64,000 nt of DNA from Permianibacter fluminis. GTDB taxonomy: Bacteria > Pseudomonadota > Gammaproteobacteria > Enterobacterales > Permianibacteraceae. The notes below the pieces were generated by a model that saw only the letters and a list, made by a program, of their open reading frames with translations, ran no database searches and was not told the origin of the DNA. The position numbers and the translations under genes are program-made. Positions within the stretch are counted from its first letter, which is position 1. Every line of letters begins with the position of its first letter. The DNA is taken from assembly GCF_013179735.1 (NCBI RefSeq), contig NZ_JABMEG010000001.1, positions 2,418,001 through 2,482,000 of the forward strand. Reading direction: 5' to 3'. Positions 47,814-57,782 of the stretch are shown here, one piece after another.

Positions 47814-50347
47814 AGCAGATCAGCGGGTCCGGTTGGCGGTCAGCAAAACCACGGCCGTTTGTGGCGGTGTTTTGCACGGTATTGATCCGCGGGTTGTTGA
47901 TGACGGCATTTCCTGCGACGGCGCTGGCGGACTGGCAAGCGCTGGCGATGACGGACAAGCCGGTGGCAACGGCAGATGGTTTGATGTTGCCGGACGGTGA
48001 TGCGGCGCTGACCATCACCGTGATCAACGATGCCGTGATCCGGGTACGTTATACCGACAAGCGCAAGCTGGCACTCGACCGGTCTTTTGCCGTGCTTCCC
48101 CAGAAGCCTTATCAGGGCAAACTGTCAGTGGATGTTGGCAGCAACACCTCGACGGTGCGGACACCGGCACTGCGAGTGGTGGTTCAGCACCAACCGCTGC
48201 GACTGGAATTTTTTGACCGCGACGGTCGCTCGCTGGATCAAGACGACGCTGAGCAGGGCATGGCGCGTTCGGCTGAGGTTTTCAGGGTCGCCAAACGGCT
48301 GCGCGACGACGAGCAAGTCTACGGCTTTGGTGAAAAGACCGGACGCTTGAACAAGCGTGGCATGGGGCTCGGTGGCTACCACTACACGATGTGGAACAGC
48401 GACACCTACGGCTATGACATGTCAATTGATCCGCTCTACGTTTCGGTGCCGTTTTATCTGGTGCTGCGCGAGGGGCGGGCGCACGGCATTTTTCTCGACA
48501 ACAGTTTTCGCAGCAGCTTCGATGTCGGGCGCGACAGCCGGAACCGGCTGAGTTTCGGTGCCGAAGGCGGTGAGCTCAATTACTATTTCATTCACGGCCC
48601 GCATCCGAAAGACGTGGTGGCGCGGTACACCGAGCTGACCGGCCGCATGCCGATGCCGCCGCGCTGGGCGCTGGGCTTTCACCAATCGCGCTGGAGTTAT
48701 TACCCGGAAGCGCGGGTCCGGTTGTTGGCGGATACCTTTCGCAGCAAGCGCATTCCGGCCGATACCTTGTGGCTGGATATCGATTATCTCGATGGCTTCA
48801 AACCGTTTGCCTGGAATCGTGAGTATTTTCCCGACCCGGCCGGGATGATTCGCGATCTGCGTCAGCAGGGATTTCGGGTCGTCACGATCGTCGATGCGCA
48901 TCCCAAAAAGGAAGTGGGCTACCGGCCCTACGATGAAGGTATAGCCGGCAATCATTTCGTCAAAAATCCGGATGGCAGCGTGTTTGAAGGCCCGGTCTGG
49001 CCCGCCAATGCCAAGAAAAATCCCGGCAACAGTGTCTTTCCCGATTTCACCCGCGCGGCGACGCGAGCCTGGTGGGGTGGTCTGCATCAGGAATTGCTTG
49101 AGCAAGGTGTCGCCGGCATCTGGAATGACATGAATGAGCCGGCCGTGTGGATTCCGCCGTCGAATACCATGCCACTGAATGTTCGTCATGAAAACGACGG
49201 CGCTCCGACCGATCAACGCGAGATCCATAACGTCTATGGCCTGTTGCATACCCGCGCGACCTTCGAAGGATTGCAGCGGCTACGCCCGGAGCTGCGGCCC
49301 TTTGTTTTGACGCGGGCGAGCTTTGCCGGTGGCCAGCGCTATGCCGCCGTGTGGCCGGGGGACAACACCGCCGACTGGTCATCACTGCGGCAGTCGCTGC
49401 CGATGTTAATGGGCATGGGCCTGTCCGGATTCTCGTTTGTCGGGACCGATATTGGTGGCTTTGCCGGTTATCCGTCGCCTGAGCTCTTCACCCGCTGGTT
49501 GCAGGCAGCGGTATTCGCGCCGTTTATGCGCGCCCACACCGAGCAGGCCACACCGGATCAGGAGCCGTGGTCCTTTGGTGCCCAGCACGAGGCGATCAAT
49601 CGTCGCGCGATCGAGCTGCGTTATGAATTGCTGCCGCAGATTTACAAGGTGATGGAAGAGGCGAGTCGCACCGGCGTGCCGGCGCTGAGGCCGTTGTTTC
49701 TGGAGTTTCCCACTGACCCGCAAACCTGGTCGCGCGATGATCAATTTCTGTTCGGTGCGGATCTGCTGGTGGCGCCGGTCATTGTGGAAGGCGTGAGCCA
49801 ACGCGATATTTATCTGCCAGCCGGTGACTGGTTTGATTACTGGACCGGAGCGCTGCAGCGCGGCGGGCAGACGATACGGGTTCCGGTCAGTCTGAGTTCC
49901 TTGCCGATTTATGTCCGCGCCGGTGCGTTTGTGTTTCACCAGCCCGTTGTCCAGCACACTGGGGAAATGGCTGGCCTGCCGTTGCAAGTGGATATCTACC
50001 CGGCCAGTGACTCGCACGGCGAATGGTACGAAGACGATGGCGAGAGTCTGGCCTACCAACGCGGCGAGCAGTCGCGACGCACGTTCCGGCAACAACGTGA
50101 CCGCCATGCAACGACGTTGACCATCAGTGCAAGCGAGGGCCGCTATCGGCCTGCTGCCCGTCAGCTGGACTTGCTGTTGGTTGGCGAGCATGCCGGCAAG
50201 CGCGTACTCGTAAACGGCAAGCTGTTAGCGCAGCAGGCGCCGAACGCACCTGCGAGTGTCGGGCCTCACTGGACGCAAACGGAACGCGGTCTGTTGATAC
50301 GGCTTGCCGATGACGCCAAGGCCATGCAGATATCAATTCAACATTGA
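47810..50347 (+). CDS. Exported GH31 alpha-glucosidase
   Basis: An 845-residue protein. The N-terminus is a long signal peptide (basic stretch, then VAVFCTVLIRGLLMTAFPATALA). GH31 motifs are GFHQSRWSYYP, LWLDIDYLDGFKPFAWN, and GIWNDMNEPAVW with the nucleophile Asp at residue 440; then GMGLSGFSFVGTDIGGF. It releases glucose from the non-reducing end of maltooligosaccharides in the periplasm. It overlaps the debrancher gene by 4 bp, so the two are made together. Confidence 0.93.
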   Translation: MKQISGSGWRSAKPRPFVAVFCTVLIRGLLMTAFPATALADWQALAMTDKPVATADGLMLPDGDAALTITVINDAVIRVRYTDKRKLALDRSFAVLPQKPYQGKLSVDVGSNTSTVRTPALRVVVQHQPLRLEFFDRDGRSLDQDDAEQGMARSAEVFRVAKRLRDDEQVYGFGEKTGRLNKRGMGLGGYHYTMWNSDTYGYDMSIDPLYVSVPFYLVLREGRAHGIFLDNSFRSSFDVGRDSRNRLSFGAEGGELNYYFIHGPHPKDVVARYTELTGRMPMPPRWALGFHQSRWSYYPEARVRLLADTFRSKRIPADTLWLDIDYLDGFKPFAWNREYFPDPAGMIRDLRQQGFRVVTIVDAHPKKEVGYRPYDEGIAGNHFVKNPDGSVFEGPVWPANAKKNPGNSVFPDFTRAATRAWWGGLHQELLEQGVAGIWNDMNEPAVWIPPSNTMPLNVRHENDGAPTDQREIHNVYGLLHTRATFEGLQRLRPELRPFVLTRASFAGGQRYAAVWPGDNTADWSSLRQSLPMLMGMGLSGFSFVGTDIGGFAGYPSPELFTRWLQAAVFAPFMRAHTEQATPDQEPWSFGAQHEAINRRAIELRYELLPQIYKVMEEASRTGVPALRPLFLEFPTDPQTWSRDDQFLFGADLLVAPVIVEGVSQRDIYLPAGDWFDYWTGALQRGGQTIRVPVSLSSLPIYVRAGAFVFHQPVVQHTGEMAGLPLQVDIYPASDSHGEWYEDDGESLAYQRGEQSRRTFRQQRDRHATTLTISASEGRYRPAARQLDLLLVGEHAGKRVLVNGKLLAQQAPNAPASVGPHWTQTERGLLIRLADDAKAMQISIQH

Positions 50348-50361
50348 ATGGGGAAGGGCTG

Positions 50362-51351
50362 ATGCGCAAATGGCGAGCGGTTTTGCAGCATTCGCTGCTG
50401 TTGGTTGTGCTGTCAGTGTTGAGCGGGCTGACAACAGCAGCTGATAAAGTGCCGACTGTAACCGCCGGTACCATCGAGCGATTGCCGGCATTCCCTTCGC
50501 AGTATGTCACCGCGCGTAATGTCGATGTCTGGCTGCCGCCGGGTTACCCCAATGCCGCTCCGTATGCCGTGTTGTACATGCACGATGGCCAGATGTTGTT
50601 TGATGGCGCCATCACCTGGAACCGGCAGGAATGGCAAGTCGATGAAATCGGATCGGCGCTGATTCAGAGCGGCAAGACTCGGCCGTTCATCGTGGTCGGC
50701 ATCTGGAATGCGGGCGCCGCTCGCGCGAGTGAGTATTTTCCGCAGCGGGCATTTGAACGACTGACCGCAGCACAGCAGCAGGAACTTCATTCGTTCTATG
50801 CCGATGCCACCGGTGGCAACAAACGCTTTCCGGTGCCGATGTCGGCTGACCGCTATCTGAAGTTTCTGGTCAGCGAGTTGAAGCCCGCCATCGATGCCCG
50901 CTACGCCAGCAGCCGCGACCGCAAGGACACCATGCTGATGGGCTCCAGCATGGGCGGTCTCATCTCGCTGTATGCGTTGGCGGAATACCCGGCGGTGTTC
51001 GGCGCGGCAGGCTGCCTGTCCACGCATTGGCCCGGCACCTTGCCGGACAGCGCCGACAATCCCGTGCCCGCCGCCATCTTTGACTATCTGCGCGAACGGC
51101 TGCCAGCGGCAGGCTCGCATCGGCTGTACTTTGATCACGGCACCGAAACGCTGGATGCCAGCTATGCCGCGCGCCAGCAGGTGGTTGATAGCATCCTGCG
51201 GCAGAAAGGCTATTCCGATGCCAACTGGCGCAGCCTGACGTTTCCGGGAGCCGAGCATAACGAGCAGGCCTGGAGTGCCCGGCTGGTCATCCCGCTGAGC
51301 TTTCTGCTCGGCACCGAGCGGTCTTCGGATGCCGGGCCAAAAGCCGATTGA
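50362..51351 (+). CDS. Exported esterase, alpha/beta hydrolase (PF00756-like)
   Basis: A 329-residue protein starting MRKWRAVLQHSLLLVVLSVL, a signal peptide; GGGGAAGGG precedes this ATG. Esterase-D-type features are NVDVWLPPGYP, VLYMHDGQMLFD, and the nucleophile Ser in MLMGSSMGGLIS; the likely catalytic His is near the end (FPGAEHNEQAW). It lies 14 bp after the GH31 gene in the same operon. It might deacylate starch-linked substrates, but nothing in the sequence shows the substrate. Confidence 0.85.
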   Translation: MRKWRAVLQHSLLLVVLSVLSGLTTAADKVPTVTAGTIERLPAFPSQYVTARNVDVWLPPGYPNAAPYAVLYMHDGQMLFDGAITWNRQEWQVDEIGSALIQSGKTRPFIVVGIWNAGAARASEYFPQRAFERLTAAQQQELHSFYADATGGNKRFPVPMSADRYLKFLVSELKPAIDARYASSRDRKDTMLMGSSMGGLISLYALAEYPAVFGAAGCLSTHWPGTLPDSADNPVPAAIFDYLRERLPAAGSHRLYFDHGTETLDASYAARQQVVDSILRQKGYSDANWRSLTFPGAEHNEQAWSARLVIPLSFLLGTERSSDAGPKAD

Positions 51352-51840
51352 ACCGACCTGAAAATGTGCGGCAATCGCACCATTGATGTCGAGGGTTCGT
51401 GCTGCCCAGTCTGAGCGTCGTTAAGCGTCCTATAGCTGCGCCCCGATCAGGCTCCGCAACCCGACAAATCCACGCATTTGAGTCGCCCCAATTTGGGGCG
51501 ACATGCATTTCCGACCCCTTGTATCGTTTGCACCAAGCCATCGGCTCGTCACAAATTGGCTGTCGGAACACATCCCCAGTGTGCCGCCAAGTGACTGATT
51601 TCGATATCAATAGTCGCGGTGCTGCAGTAGCACAAATGCTTACGTCCTGAACTGGAATGGTGCAGGCCAAACCAGTGGCTTGCACTGAATACGTATTCAC
51701 CTTCGTCAACTGCGCGTGCAGTACGGATACCATCGGTCAGCGCTTCGGAACAGACATGTTGCCGGTGCGTCAAGCCCAAACGAACGCAGACTGTGGATGG
51801 GCTAACCAAATAAATGAAAATAAATCGAGGGGTGTGGGAG
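51352..51840 (+). other. Intergenic region upstream of TonB-dependent receptor
   Basis: A 489-bp region with no convincing gene. It holds a 21-bp perfect palindrome (51482-51502; GTCGCCCCAA arms around one T), without a T tail, and the perfect 14-bp operator-like site at 51686-51699. The receptor promoter should lie near the latter. Confidence 0.6.
51686..51699. promoter_or_regulatory. LacI-type operator candidate, receptor (perfect palindrome)
   Basis: TGAATACGTATTCA is a perfect 14-bp palindrome with central CG, 141 bp before the receptor start. It is the best copy of the motif found at four places in this locus. Confidence 0.7.
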
Positions 51841-54798
51841 ATGGTGCAATTCAAGCGAAGCATATTGAGCTTGGCCCTGGCGTCTGCGTTGCAGACCGTC
51901 TCGGCGGGTGCTCATGCGCAAGATGCCGATCCGCAGGCAACGGCGGAACAATCGGCGGACGGCAAAGGCAAAAAAGCGGACGACGCCGTACGGGTCGAGG
52001 TAACGGGTATCCGTGGCGGCATCGAGAAGGCGCTCGATACCAAGCGTGAATCCGATGTCATCGTTGATGTCGTTGACGCGGGTGCACTGAGCTCGCTGCC
52101 GGATCAATCGATCACTGACGCGCTCGCTCGTATCCCCGGTGTCACAACCATGCGGGACTCTGGCCAGTCTGCCCAGCTAAACATTCGCGGCATGAACGGC
52201 GACTTCATCCAGACCACTCTGAATGGTCGTGAACAAGCCACCACCAGCGCCTACACCGAAAGCAGCCGCTGGATGTCGTTCGACCAATACCCGGCCGAGC
52301 TGATTACCCAAGGCGCGGTGTACAAATCGCCGAAAGCCTCCCACATCGAAGGCGGTGTCGCTGCCACGGTTGAGCTGAAAACCGCCAACCCACTTAAAGC
52401 GCAAAAAGACCACAACTTCAACGCCAGCGTCCGCAAGTCGTACAACGATGCGGCAGGTGATGTCGGTTCCGACGAAAATGGCGAACGGTTCAGCGTCTCC
52501 TATCTGGGCAAGTTTCTCGATGACAAACTCGGCGTTGGTGTGGGTTACGCCCATTTGAAGCAGCCAAACAACTTCGAGGGGTCGCGTGCCGGTGCTGATA
52601 GCCAGATTGGCTACGGTGGACCTAATAACCGTTACGACTTTGACGGTGACGGCACCGATGAATACTACGCTCGCGCGTTCCAATGGCAGGCTGGTACCGG
52701 CAACGATGAGCGTGATGGCTATCTGGCAACGGTTGTTTTCCAGCCGAATGATTCACTCAAAGCCTCAGTGGACTACTTCAAGTCCAAGTTTGAATCAGAA
52801 GATTTTCGCCATGGCATCACCGTTAGTGGTTTGGCCCGCCCAGACAACTACTCGCTGACTTCGCCGGTTATCAACAATGGCATCCTGACCGGTGGCACGG
52901 TTTCACTGACAGATCCTCGGACTCGTGGTGATGACAGCAGCCCGTGGTTTGAGTCGCGCACGGAAGATCAGTCTACTCAGGCAGATTCCGAAGCCTATGG
53001 CTTCAATGTCGAGTGGAGCGTCAACGACCAGATCACGTTAAATTTTGACATCTCCCACAGTGACGCGGTCAAAACGCGCAAGGATCGTTTGGCTTCACTG
53101 CATGCCTACGAATTTGGCACCGCAACTGGGATGTTGGATGGAAATAGTGTGACCGGCCCAACTTGGCAAGAGCTGAGCGGTCAGAGCATGACGTTTGTGG
53201 GCAACGGCGACGGTACTCCAACCGCAGCGTTTAACACGGATTACACCGATCTCTCCTACATGCGTTTGTCACGCTACGAGGAATATCCGCACAAATACAG
53301 CGATGAAATCGATAGCTATAAGGTCGACTTCAAGATGGAGTTGGATTGGCAGTTCGTGTCATCCATTGAGGCGGGGGCTCGGTATTCTGACCGGATGTTT
53401 GATTCCCGTCGTGGCACCTTCCTTTTCGGCAGCCGTCAAGGGCAGTTTAATTACGTCGACGGCAACGGTGACTGGCAATCTTACTGTGAAGATAACCTGA
53501 GCAACCCTTTTGTGGCCTGCGCACCGCAGTCGGTTGATGGCTTCGTGACAGTAGGCTCGGTTGCCGGCGTACCGGATCATTTGGTTGTTGATCTAGATGG
53601 CATTGCCAATAGCATTTTTGGTGCTGGCAATTACACGGGTCGTCAGGTGTTCAGTCGTGATTGGACTTTCGTTGAGTCCGGCGGTCTGCAAGAAAAGACG
53701 AAAGCCTATTATCTGCTGGCCAATATCAATGCCGAGATAGGCGATACCCCTGTATCCGGTAATGTTGGTGTCCGGGTGGTCCAGACGGATGTCAAGGCCA
53801 GCGGCGTGCAAAACGTCGGTTCGGCTAATGGTGTCCCAATCACCGATGACGCGGGCGTCACTCAGTCAAATTATGCGTATGTTAAATATGGTCCTGAATA
53901 TACCGACGTTCTGCCGTCATTGAACCTGAATTTTGAGCTCACTGAAAGTGATGTGCTCCGGTTCGCGGCAGCGGAAGTCATGGGGCGGCCGCCAGCTGGG
54001 AAATTGAAGGGCGGTGCCGGTTCTTGGAATAGCGGCAACAGCGGTGAAATTTACAACGTTTGGACCAAGGGGTCGCCGTATCTGGATCCGTTCCGTGCAA
54101 CCCAGTATGACTTGTCCTACGAGCACTATTTTGAGGATGGCGGCGCGGTTACTGCTGCGGTGTTCTATAAGGACATTGAAAGCCTGGTACAAAAGAACTT
54201 CTATCCGGAAAACCCTCTCTCTCCGGATGGTAATGCCGCATTGTTCGCATCGCTGGGGTTGGAAGTTCCAGAAGGTCAGATTGCCGGTGCATATGAAACC
54301 TATCGCAATAGCGATAAAGGTGGCTACATTCGTGGCTATGAGTTGGCTGCTACCAACACGTTCAGCAGCTTGCCGGGCGTATTCTCCGGCTTGGGCGTGA
54401 CTGCGAGCTACTCGTATACTGAAAGTGAAGCGGAAATTGACGGTGGCGGGCTATTCGCCGGGCAGAAATTGCCGATTCCTGGTCTGTCGAAGGATGTTTG
54501 GAGTGCGACGGTGTTCTGGGATATTGGTGGTTTCAGCGCGCATGTTAACGCTCGCTATCGTGGTGATTATATTTTCGACATGACGATTCCGGGCAGCTCT
54601 ACTCCTGCCAAGGGTAAGGAGTACACCACTATCGATGCACAAGCATCCTATGCGTTCGATAATGGCGTCAGTGTTGTCTTGCAGGGAACCAACCTGACTG
54701 ATGAGGAAAGCCTGGCTTCCTATGGTCTGGACAATGCTCTCGGTGAGTACAAGACATTCGGTCGCACCTATTTCCTGGGACTGAACTACAAGTACTAA
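51841..54798 (+). CDS. TonB-dependent receptor, maltodextrin-type
   Basis: A 985-residue outer-membrane receptor. I start it at MVQFKRSILSLALASAL (GAGGGG upstream) rather than an ATG nine codons earlier without a Shine-Dalgarno. Signal peptide ends AGAHAQ. The plug domain shows VTGIRGGIEKALDTKRESD, LPDQSITDALARIPGV and LNIRGMNGDF; the barrel ends GRTYFLGLNYKY with the terminal aromatic. The plug pattern is that of Xanthomonas/Caulobacter-type carbohydrate receptors. Context (amylase, MalY-like transporter, glucosidases) suggests maltodextrin uptake. A strong terminator follows. Confidence 0.92.
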   Translation: MVQFKRSILSLALASALQTVSAGAHAQDADPQATAEQSADGKGKKADDAVRVEVTGIRGGIEKALDTKRESDVIVDVVDAGALSSLPDQSITDALARIPGVTTMRDSGQSAQLNIRGMNGDFIQTTLNGREQATTSAYTESSRWMSFDQYPAELITQGAVYKSPKASHIEGGVAATVELKTANPLKAQKDHNFNASVRKSYNDAAGDVGSDENGERFSVSYLGKFLDDKLGVGVGYAHLKQPNNFEGSRAGADSQIGYGGPNNRYDFDGDGTDEYYARAFQWQAGTGNDERDGYLATVVFQPNDSLKASVDYFKSKFESEDFRHGITVSGLARPDNYSLTSPVINNGILTGGTVSLTDPRTRGDDSSPWFESRTEDQSTQADSEAYGFNVEWSVNDQITLNFDISHSDAVKTRKDRLASLHAYEFGTATGMLDGNSVTGPTWQELSGQSMTFVGNGDGTPTAAFNTDYTDLSYMRLSRYEEYPHKYSDEIDSYKVDFKMELDWQFVSSIEAGARYSDRMFDSRRGTFLFGSRQGQFNYVDGNGDWQSYCEDNLSNPFVACAPQSVDGFVTVGSVAGVPDHLVVDLDGIANSIFGAGNYTGRQVFSRDWTFVESGGLQEKTKAYYLLANINAEIGDTPVSGNVGVRVVQTDVKASGVQNVGSANGVPITDDAGVTQSNYAYVKYGPEYTDVLPSLNLNFELTESDVLRFAAAEVMGRPPAGKLKGGAGSWNSGNSGEIYNVWTKGSPYLDPFRATQYDLSYEHYFEDGGAVTAAVFYKDIESLVQKNFYPENPLSPDGNAALFASLGLEVPEGQIAGAYETYRNSDKGGYIRGYELAATNTFSSLPGVFSGLGVTASYSYTESEAEIDGGGLFAGQKLPIPGLSKDVWSATVFWDIGGFSAHVNARYRGDYIFDMTIPGSSTPAKGKEYTTIDAQASYAFDNGVSVVLQGTNLTDEESLASYGLDNALGEYKTFGRTYFLGLNYKY

Positions 54799-54843
54799 TC
54801 GGTAGTGAATGTAATTCCGGCTGAATCAGCTGGAGCAGAACGT

Positions 54844-54881
54844 AAAACCGCCCGCCGAGCATCGCTTTGCGGGCGGTTTTT
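54844..54881 (+). terminator. Terminator after TonB-dependent receptor
   Basis: A 12-bp perfect stem (AAAACCGCCCGC and complement) with a 13-nt loop is followed by T. It separates the receptor from the halogenase-like gene, implying readthrough or an own promoter for the latter. Confidence 0.85.
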
Positions 54882-54967
54882 CATTTCTGGCAAAGTGTGG
54901 TAATTAATCGGTCTGAACACGGGCGCAAGTTGGCGTCCGGCTACGTGCAGAAAATTTGAGAAAGCAG

Positions 54968-56473
54968 ATGAACAATCAGAAAAAACGTATCGTGATCCTT
55001 GGTGGCGGAACGGCCGGCTGGATTGCCGCCAACCTGATGGCGACGCATTGGCAGGAGCAAAATATTGAAATCACCTTGGTCGAGTCGCCTGATATCGGCA
55101 TCATCGGTGTGGGTGAGGGCTCGACGCCGCCGCTGAAAGGCTTCATGGAAACCATCGGCGTGACAGAGTCCGAGTGGATGCCGGAGTGTCAGGCTACTTA
55201 CAAGGTCGGCATTACTTTCCGCAACTGGTCAACCAAGCCCGGCTTTACCCAGTATGTTCATCCTTTCCTGTCGCAGCCGGATCACTTCACCGTGCCGGCG
55301 TTTTTTCACAACAGCTTTCTGCGTCGCAAGGGGGTGGACCTGGATGGCCATCCGGACCACTTCTTTCTGGCGACTCATTTGATTGAAAAGAGTCTCGCGC
55401 CAATTACACCGGCCAACTTTCCGTTTGAAATCAATTACGGCTACCACTTTGATTCGGCGTTGCTCGGCAAGTTTTTGGCGAAGGTGGCGGCAAAGAAAGG
55501 GGTCAAGTACCAGCAAGCCACCGTCACCAGCGTGGTATTGGATGAGGCAGGTAACATCGATTATTTGAAAACCGATGCCGACCAAGTCATCAAGGCTGAC
55601 TTTTATGTCGATTCAAGCGGATTTCGCAGTCAGTTGCTGCAACAAGCCTTGAAAGTACCGTTCATCAGCAGCGCACAGTCCTTGTTCAATGATGCTGCCG
55701 TGGTGTTTCCGACCGAAACCGGTGACCGTATCGAGCCGCAAACGGTTTCGACGGCGCTGAAGTATGGCTGGGCCTGGAAGATTCCACTACGGCATCGGGT
55801 GGGCAATGGTTATGTCTACAGTTCGAGCTTCTGTGACAAGGACAAGGCCGAGGCGGAGTTTCGCGAGCATCTGGGTTTGACCGGCGCCGACATTGAAGCC
55901 CGGCACTTGAAGTTCAAAATTGGCCGGGCCGAGAAACAGTGGCACAAGAACTGTCTGGCTGTGGGCTTGTCGCAGGGGTTTATCGAGCCGCTTGAAGCGA
56001 CGGCTCTGGATATGGTGCAAGAAACCGTGGTTCGCTTTATTGAAGCGTACAACAAAGGTGGCTTCACCAATCAGTACGAAGACGAGTTCAATACCCGCAT
56101 CAATGGCCGGTTCGACGCGGTGCGCGACTATATCGTCTGTCACTACCGCATTACTTCGCGCACCGACACTGATTATTGGCTGGAGTGCGGTCGCAACGAG
56201 AAAATTTCCAACTCGTTGCGCTCGATACTGACCTCCTGGGTGTCCGGGCAGAACATTACCGACGAACTGGAACGGCAGAAACTGGATGCCTATTTCCCGA
56301 ATGTGTCATGGAATTGTTTGCTGGCCGGCAAGGGCGTGTATCCCAACAAGGAGCAACTGCGTCCGGGCAATGAATTGGCGCATCGCTACAAGCTGGCTGA
56401 TATTCGACGGTATATCGAAGGCTGCGGCTTGAATTTCCGGCCGCATCGCGAATTGCTGGGGCTCGCGGGATAA
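54968..56473 (+). CDS. Tryptophan-halogenase-family flavoenzyme
   Basis: A 501-residue protein (ATG 54968, GAGAAAG upstream). FAD-binding GGGTAGWIAA is at residues 11-20, the family WxWxIP motif at 268-273 (WAWKIP), the catalytic Lys at residue 79 (ATYKVGI) and the Glu at 343 (FIEPLEATALD), the same alignment as K79/E346 of PrnA. It should use FADH2, oxygen and halide to halogenate an aromatic. No biosynthetic cluster is present; instead it follows a TonB-dependent receptor in a starch locus, an arrangement seen repeatedly in Caulobacter/Xanthomonas/Alteromonas-like bacteria. The true substrate is unknown. Confidence 0.9.
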   Translation: MNNQKKRIVILGGGTAGWIAANLMATHWQEQNIEITLVESPDIGIIGVGEGSTPPLKGFMETIGVTESEWMPECQATYKVGITFRNWSTKPGFTQYVHPFLSQPDHFTVPAFFHNSFLRRKGVDLDGHPDHFFLATHLIEKSLAPITPANFPFEINYGYHFDSALLGKFLAKVAAKKGVKYQQATVTSVVLDEAGNIDYLKTDADQVIKADFYVDSSGFRSQLLQQALKVPFISSAQSLFNDAAVVFPTETGDRIEPQTVSTALKYGWAWKIPLRHRVGNGYVYSSSFCDKDKAEAEFREHLGLTGADIEARHLKFKIGRAEKQWHKNCLAVGLSQGFIEPLEATALDMVQETVVRFIEAYNKGGFTNQYEDEFNTRINGRFDAVRDYIVCHYRITSRTDTDYWLECGRNEKISNSLRSILTSWVSGQNITDELERQKLDAYFPNVSWNCLLAGKGVYPNKEQLRPGNELAHRYKLADIRRYIEGCGLNFRPHRELLGLAG

Positions 56474-56512
56474 GCACCGGCGAAGCATGGTGTAGTGGTG
56501 GTGTTGAAAATG

Positions 56513-56544
56513 AACCGGGGCACATGTTGCCCCGGTTTTTTTTC
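56513..56544. terminator. Terminator between halogenase-like gene and antiporter
   Basis: Stem AACCGGGGC/GCCCCGGTT with loop ACATGTT and a T8 run, between convergent genes. Confidence 0.88.
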
Positions 56545-56546
56545 GT

Positions 56547-57782
56547 TCAGTCGAGCACAGCTTGAATGGGTGACGTGACGGTCGCTGGTGTTTCAACCGG
56601 TGCGGAACGCCGAACCAAGCGCGCCGTCACCATCGGCACGCTCAGCATCGTGCTGGCGACGGCCATCAGTAGCAGGGCGGTAAACGTCTCGCTGCTGATG
56701 ATGTGGCGGTCGAGCAGGATGTTGGCAAAGATGATCATGATCAGCGCCTTGGTTTGCAGCAGCCAACCAATGATCGAGGCGTCGCCTTTTTGCCAGCCGA
56801 GCAGGCGGCCGGCGGCATGTAAACCAAGCAGTTTGCCAAACACGCAAGCGGCCAACAGCAAGGCGGCCGCACCGAATACCGACCAGCCGCCCATCGCCCA
56901 GTTGGTGCGCAGGCCGGTGCTGAGAAAGAACACCGGCATCACGACCAGCAGGACGTGGTGACGCAGCTGATCCATGCGTTCCTGATTGAACCAGCGGTTG
57001 TCGAGCACGGCGCCGGACAAAAACGCACCCACCATGTAGTGCAGGCCGGCCCAGTCTGCGGCAAAGCCACAGCCGGCGAGCCAAATCAGCCCGACATACC
57101 AGCGGTCCGGCTCCGGCAATTTCGGCAGGGCTTTGCGCACGGCGAGCGTGGCGATGGCAAAGCCAACAAAGAAGCTGGCTTGCCGGCCGAGCCGCTGCCA
57201 ATCCATCAGGATCACGGCGAGCACCGCCCAGATGGCAATGTCGTCCAGACTGGCGTAGCGCAGGATGCGCTGGCCGAGCGGCTGGCGCAGGATGGCGAGT
57301 TTTTCCATAAACAGGATCAGAATGGGCAGCGCCGTCACCGCGCAGGCCATGCCCACGCCGGCGATGAACTGCCAATGTGAGCCGTTGTCACCCAGCCAGG
57401 CACTGTCGTGGCCGAGCAGAACCGCTGCGGCCAGCGCGCCGAGCAGCAAGGGTGTCCCGAGCGCGAGACCGGCGGTGATGGCGCTTTCGCGGCGGTTGGC
57501 CCAGACCGCATGCAGGTCGAGTTCAATACCGGCAATCCAGACGAACATCATCACGGCCCAGGCCGCGATGCCACTGAGCGCGCCAACAACAGGCGGATTG
57601 AAAACAAACTGGCAGTACTCGGGAAAGGCTGCACCGAGCAGGCCGGGGCCCATGACGATGCCGGTCAGGATCTGTACCACGACCAAGGGCGCGTAATATT
57701 CGGTGCGGCCGAGTCGCCAAATCAGATACGGCAGCGCCAGGATCAGGGTCATGGCTATCAGCAGGGTTTCGATCATGCTCAT
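56547..57782 (-). CDS. CPA2-type cation:proton antiporter
   Basis: A 411-residue membrane protein with about 12 helices (LLIAMTLILALPYLIW..., FLSGAVLDNRWFN). Features of the Kef/NapA-like family are the early LTGIVMGPGLLG, the ASLDDIAIWAVLAVIL segment with the conserved Asp pair region, and FFLSTGLRTNW. There is no C-terminal RCK domain. It probably exchanges Na+ or K+ for H+. It lies opposite to the transporter gene and has no obvious link to sugar use. Confidence 0.88.
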   Translation of the reverse strand: MSMIETLLIAMTLILALPYLIWRLGRTEYYAPLVVVQILTGIVMGPGLLGAAFPEYCQFVFNPPVVGALSGIAAWAVMMFVWIAGIELDLHAVWANRRESAITAGLALGTPLLLGALAAAVLLGHDSAWLGDNGSHWQFIAGVGMACAVTALPILILFMEKLAILRQPLGQRILRYASLDDIAIWAVLAVILMDWQRLGRQASFFVGFAIATLAVRKALPKLPEPDRWYVGLIWLAGCGFAADWAGLHYMVGAFLSGAVLDNRWFNQERMDQLRHHVLLVVMPVFFLSTGLRTNWAMGGWSVFGAAALLLAACVFGKLLGLHAAGRLLGWQKGDASIIGWLLQTKALIMIIFANILLDRHIISSETFTALLLMAVASTMLSVPMVTARLVRRSAPVETPATVTSPIQAVLD

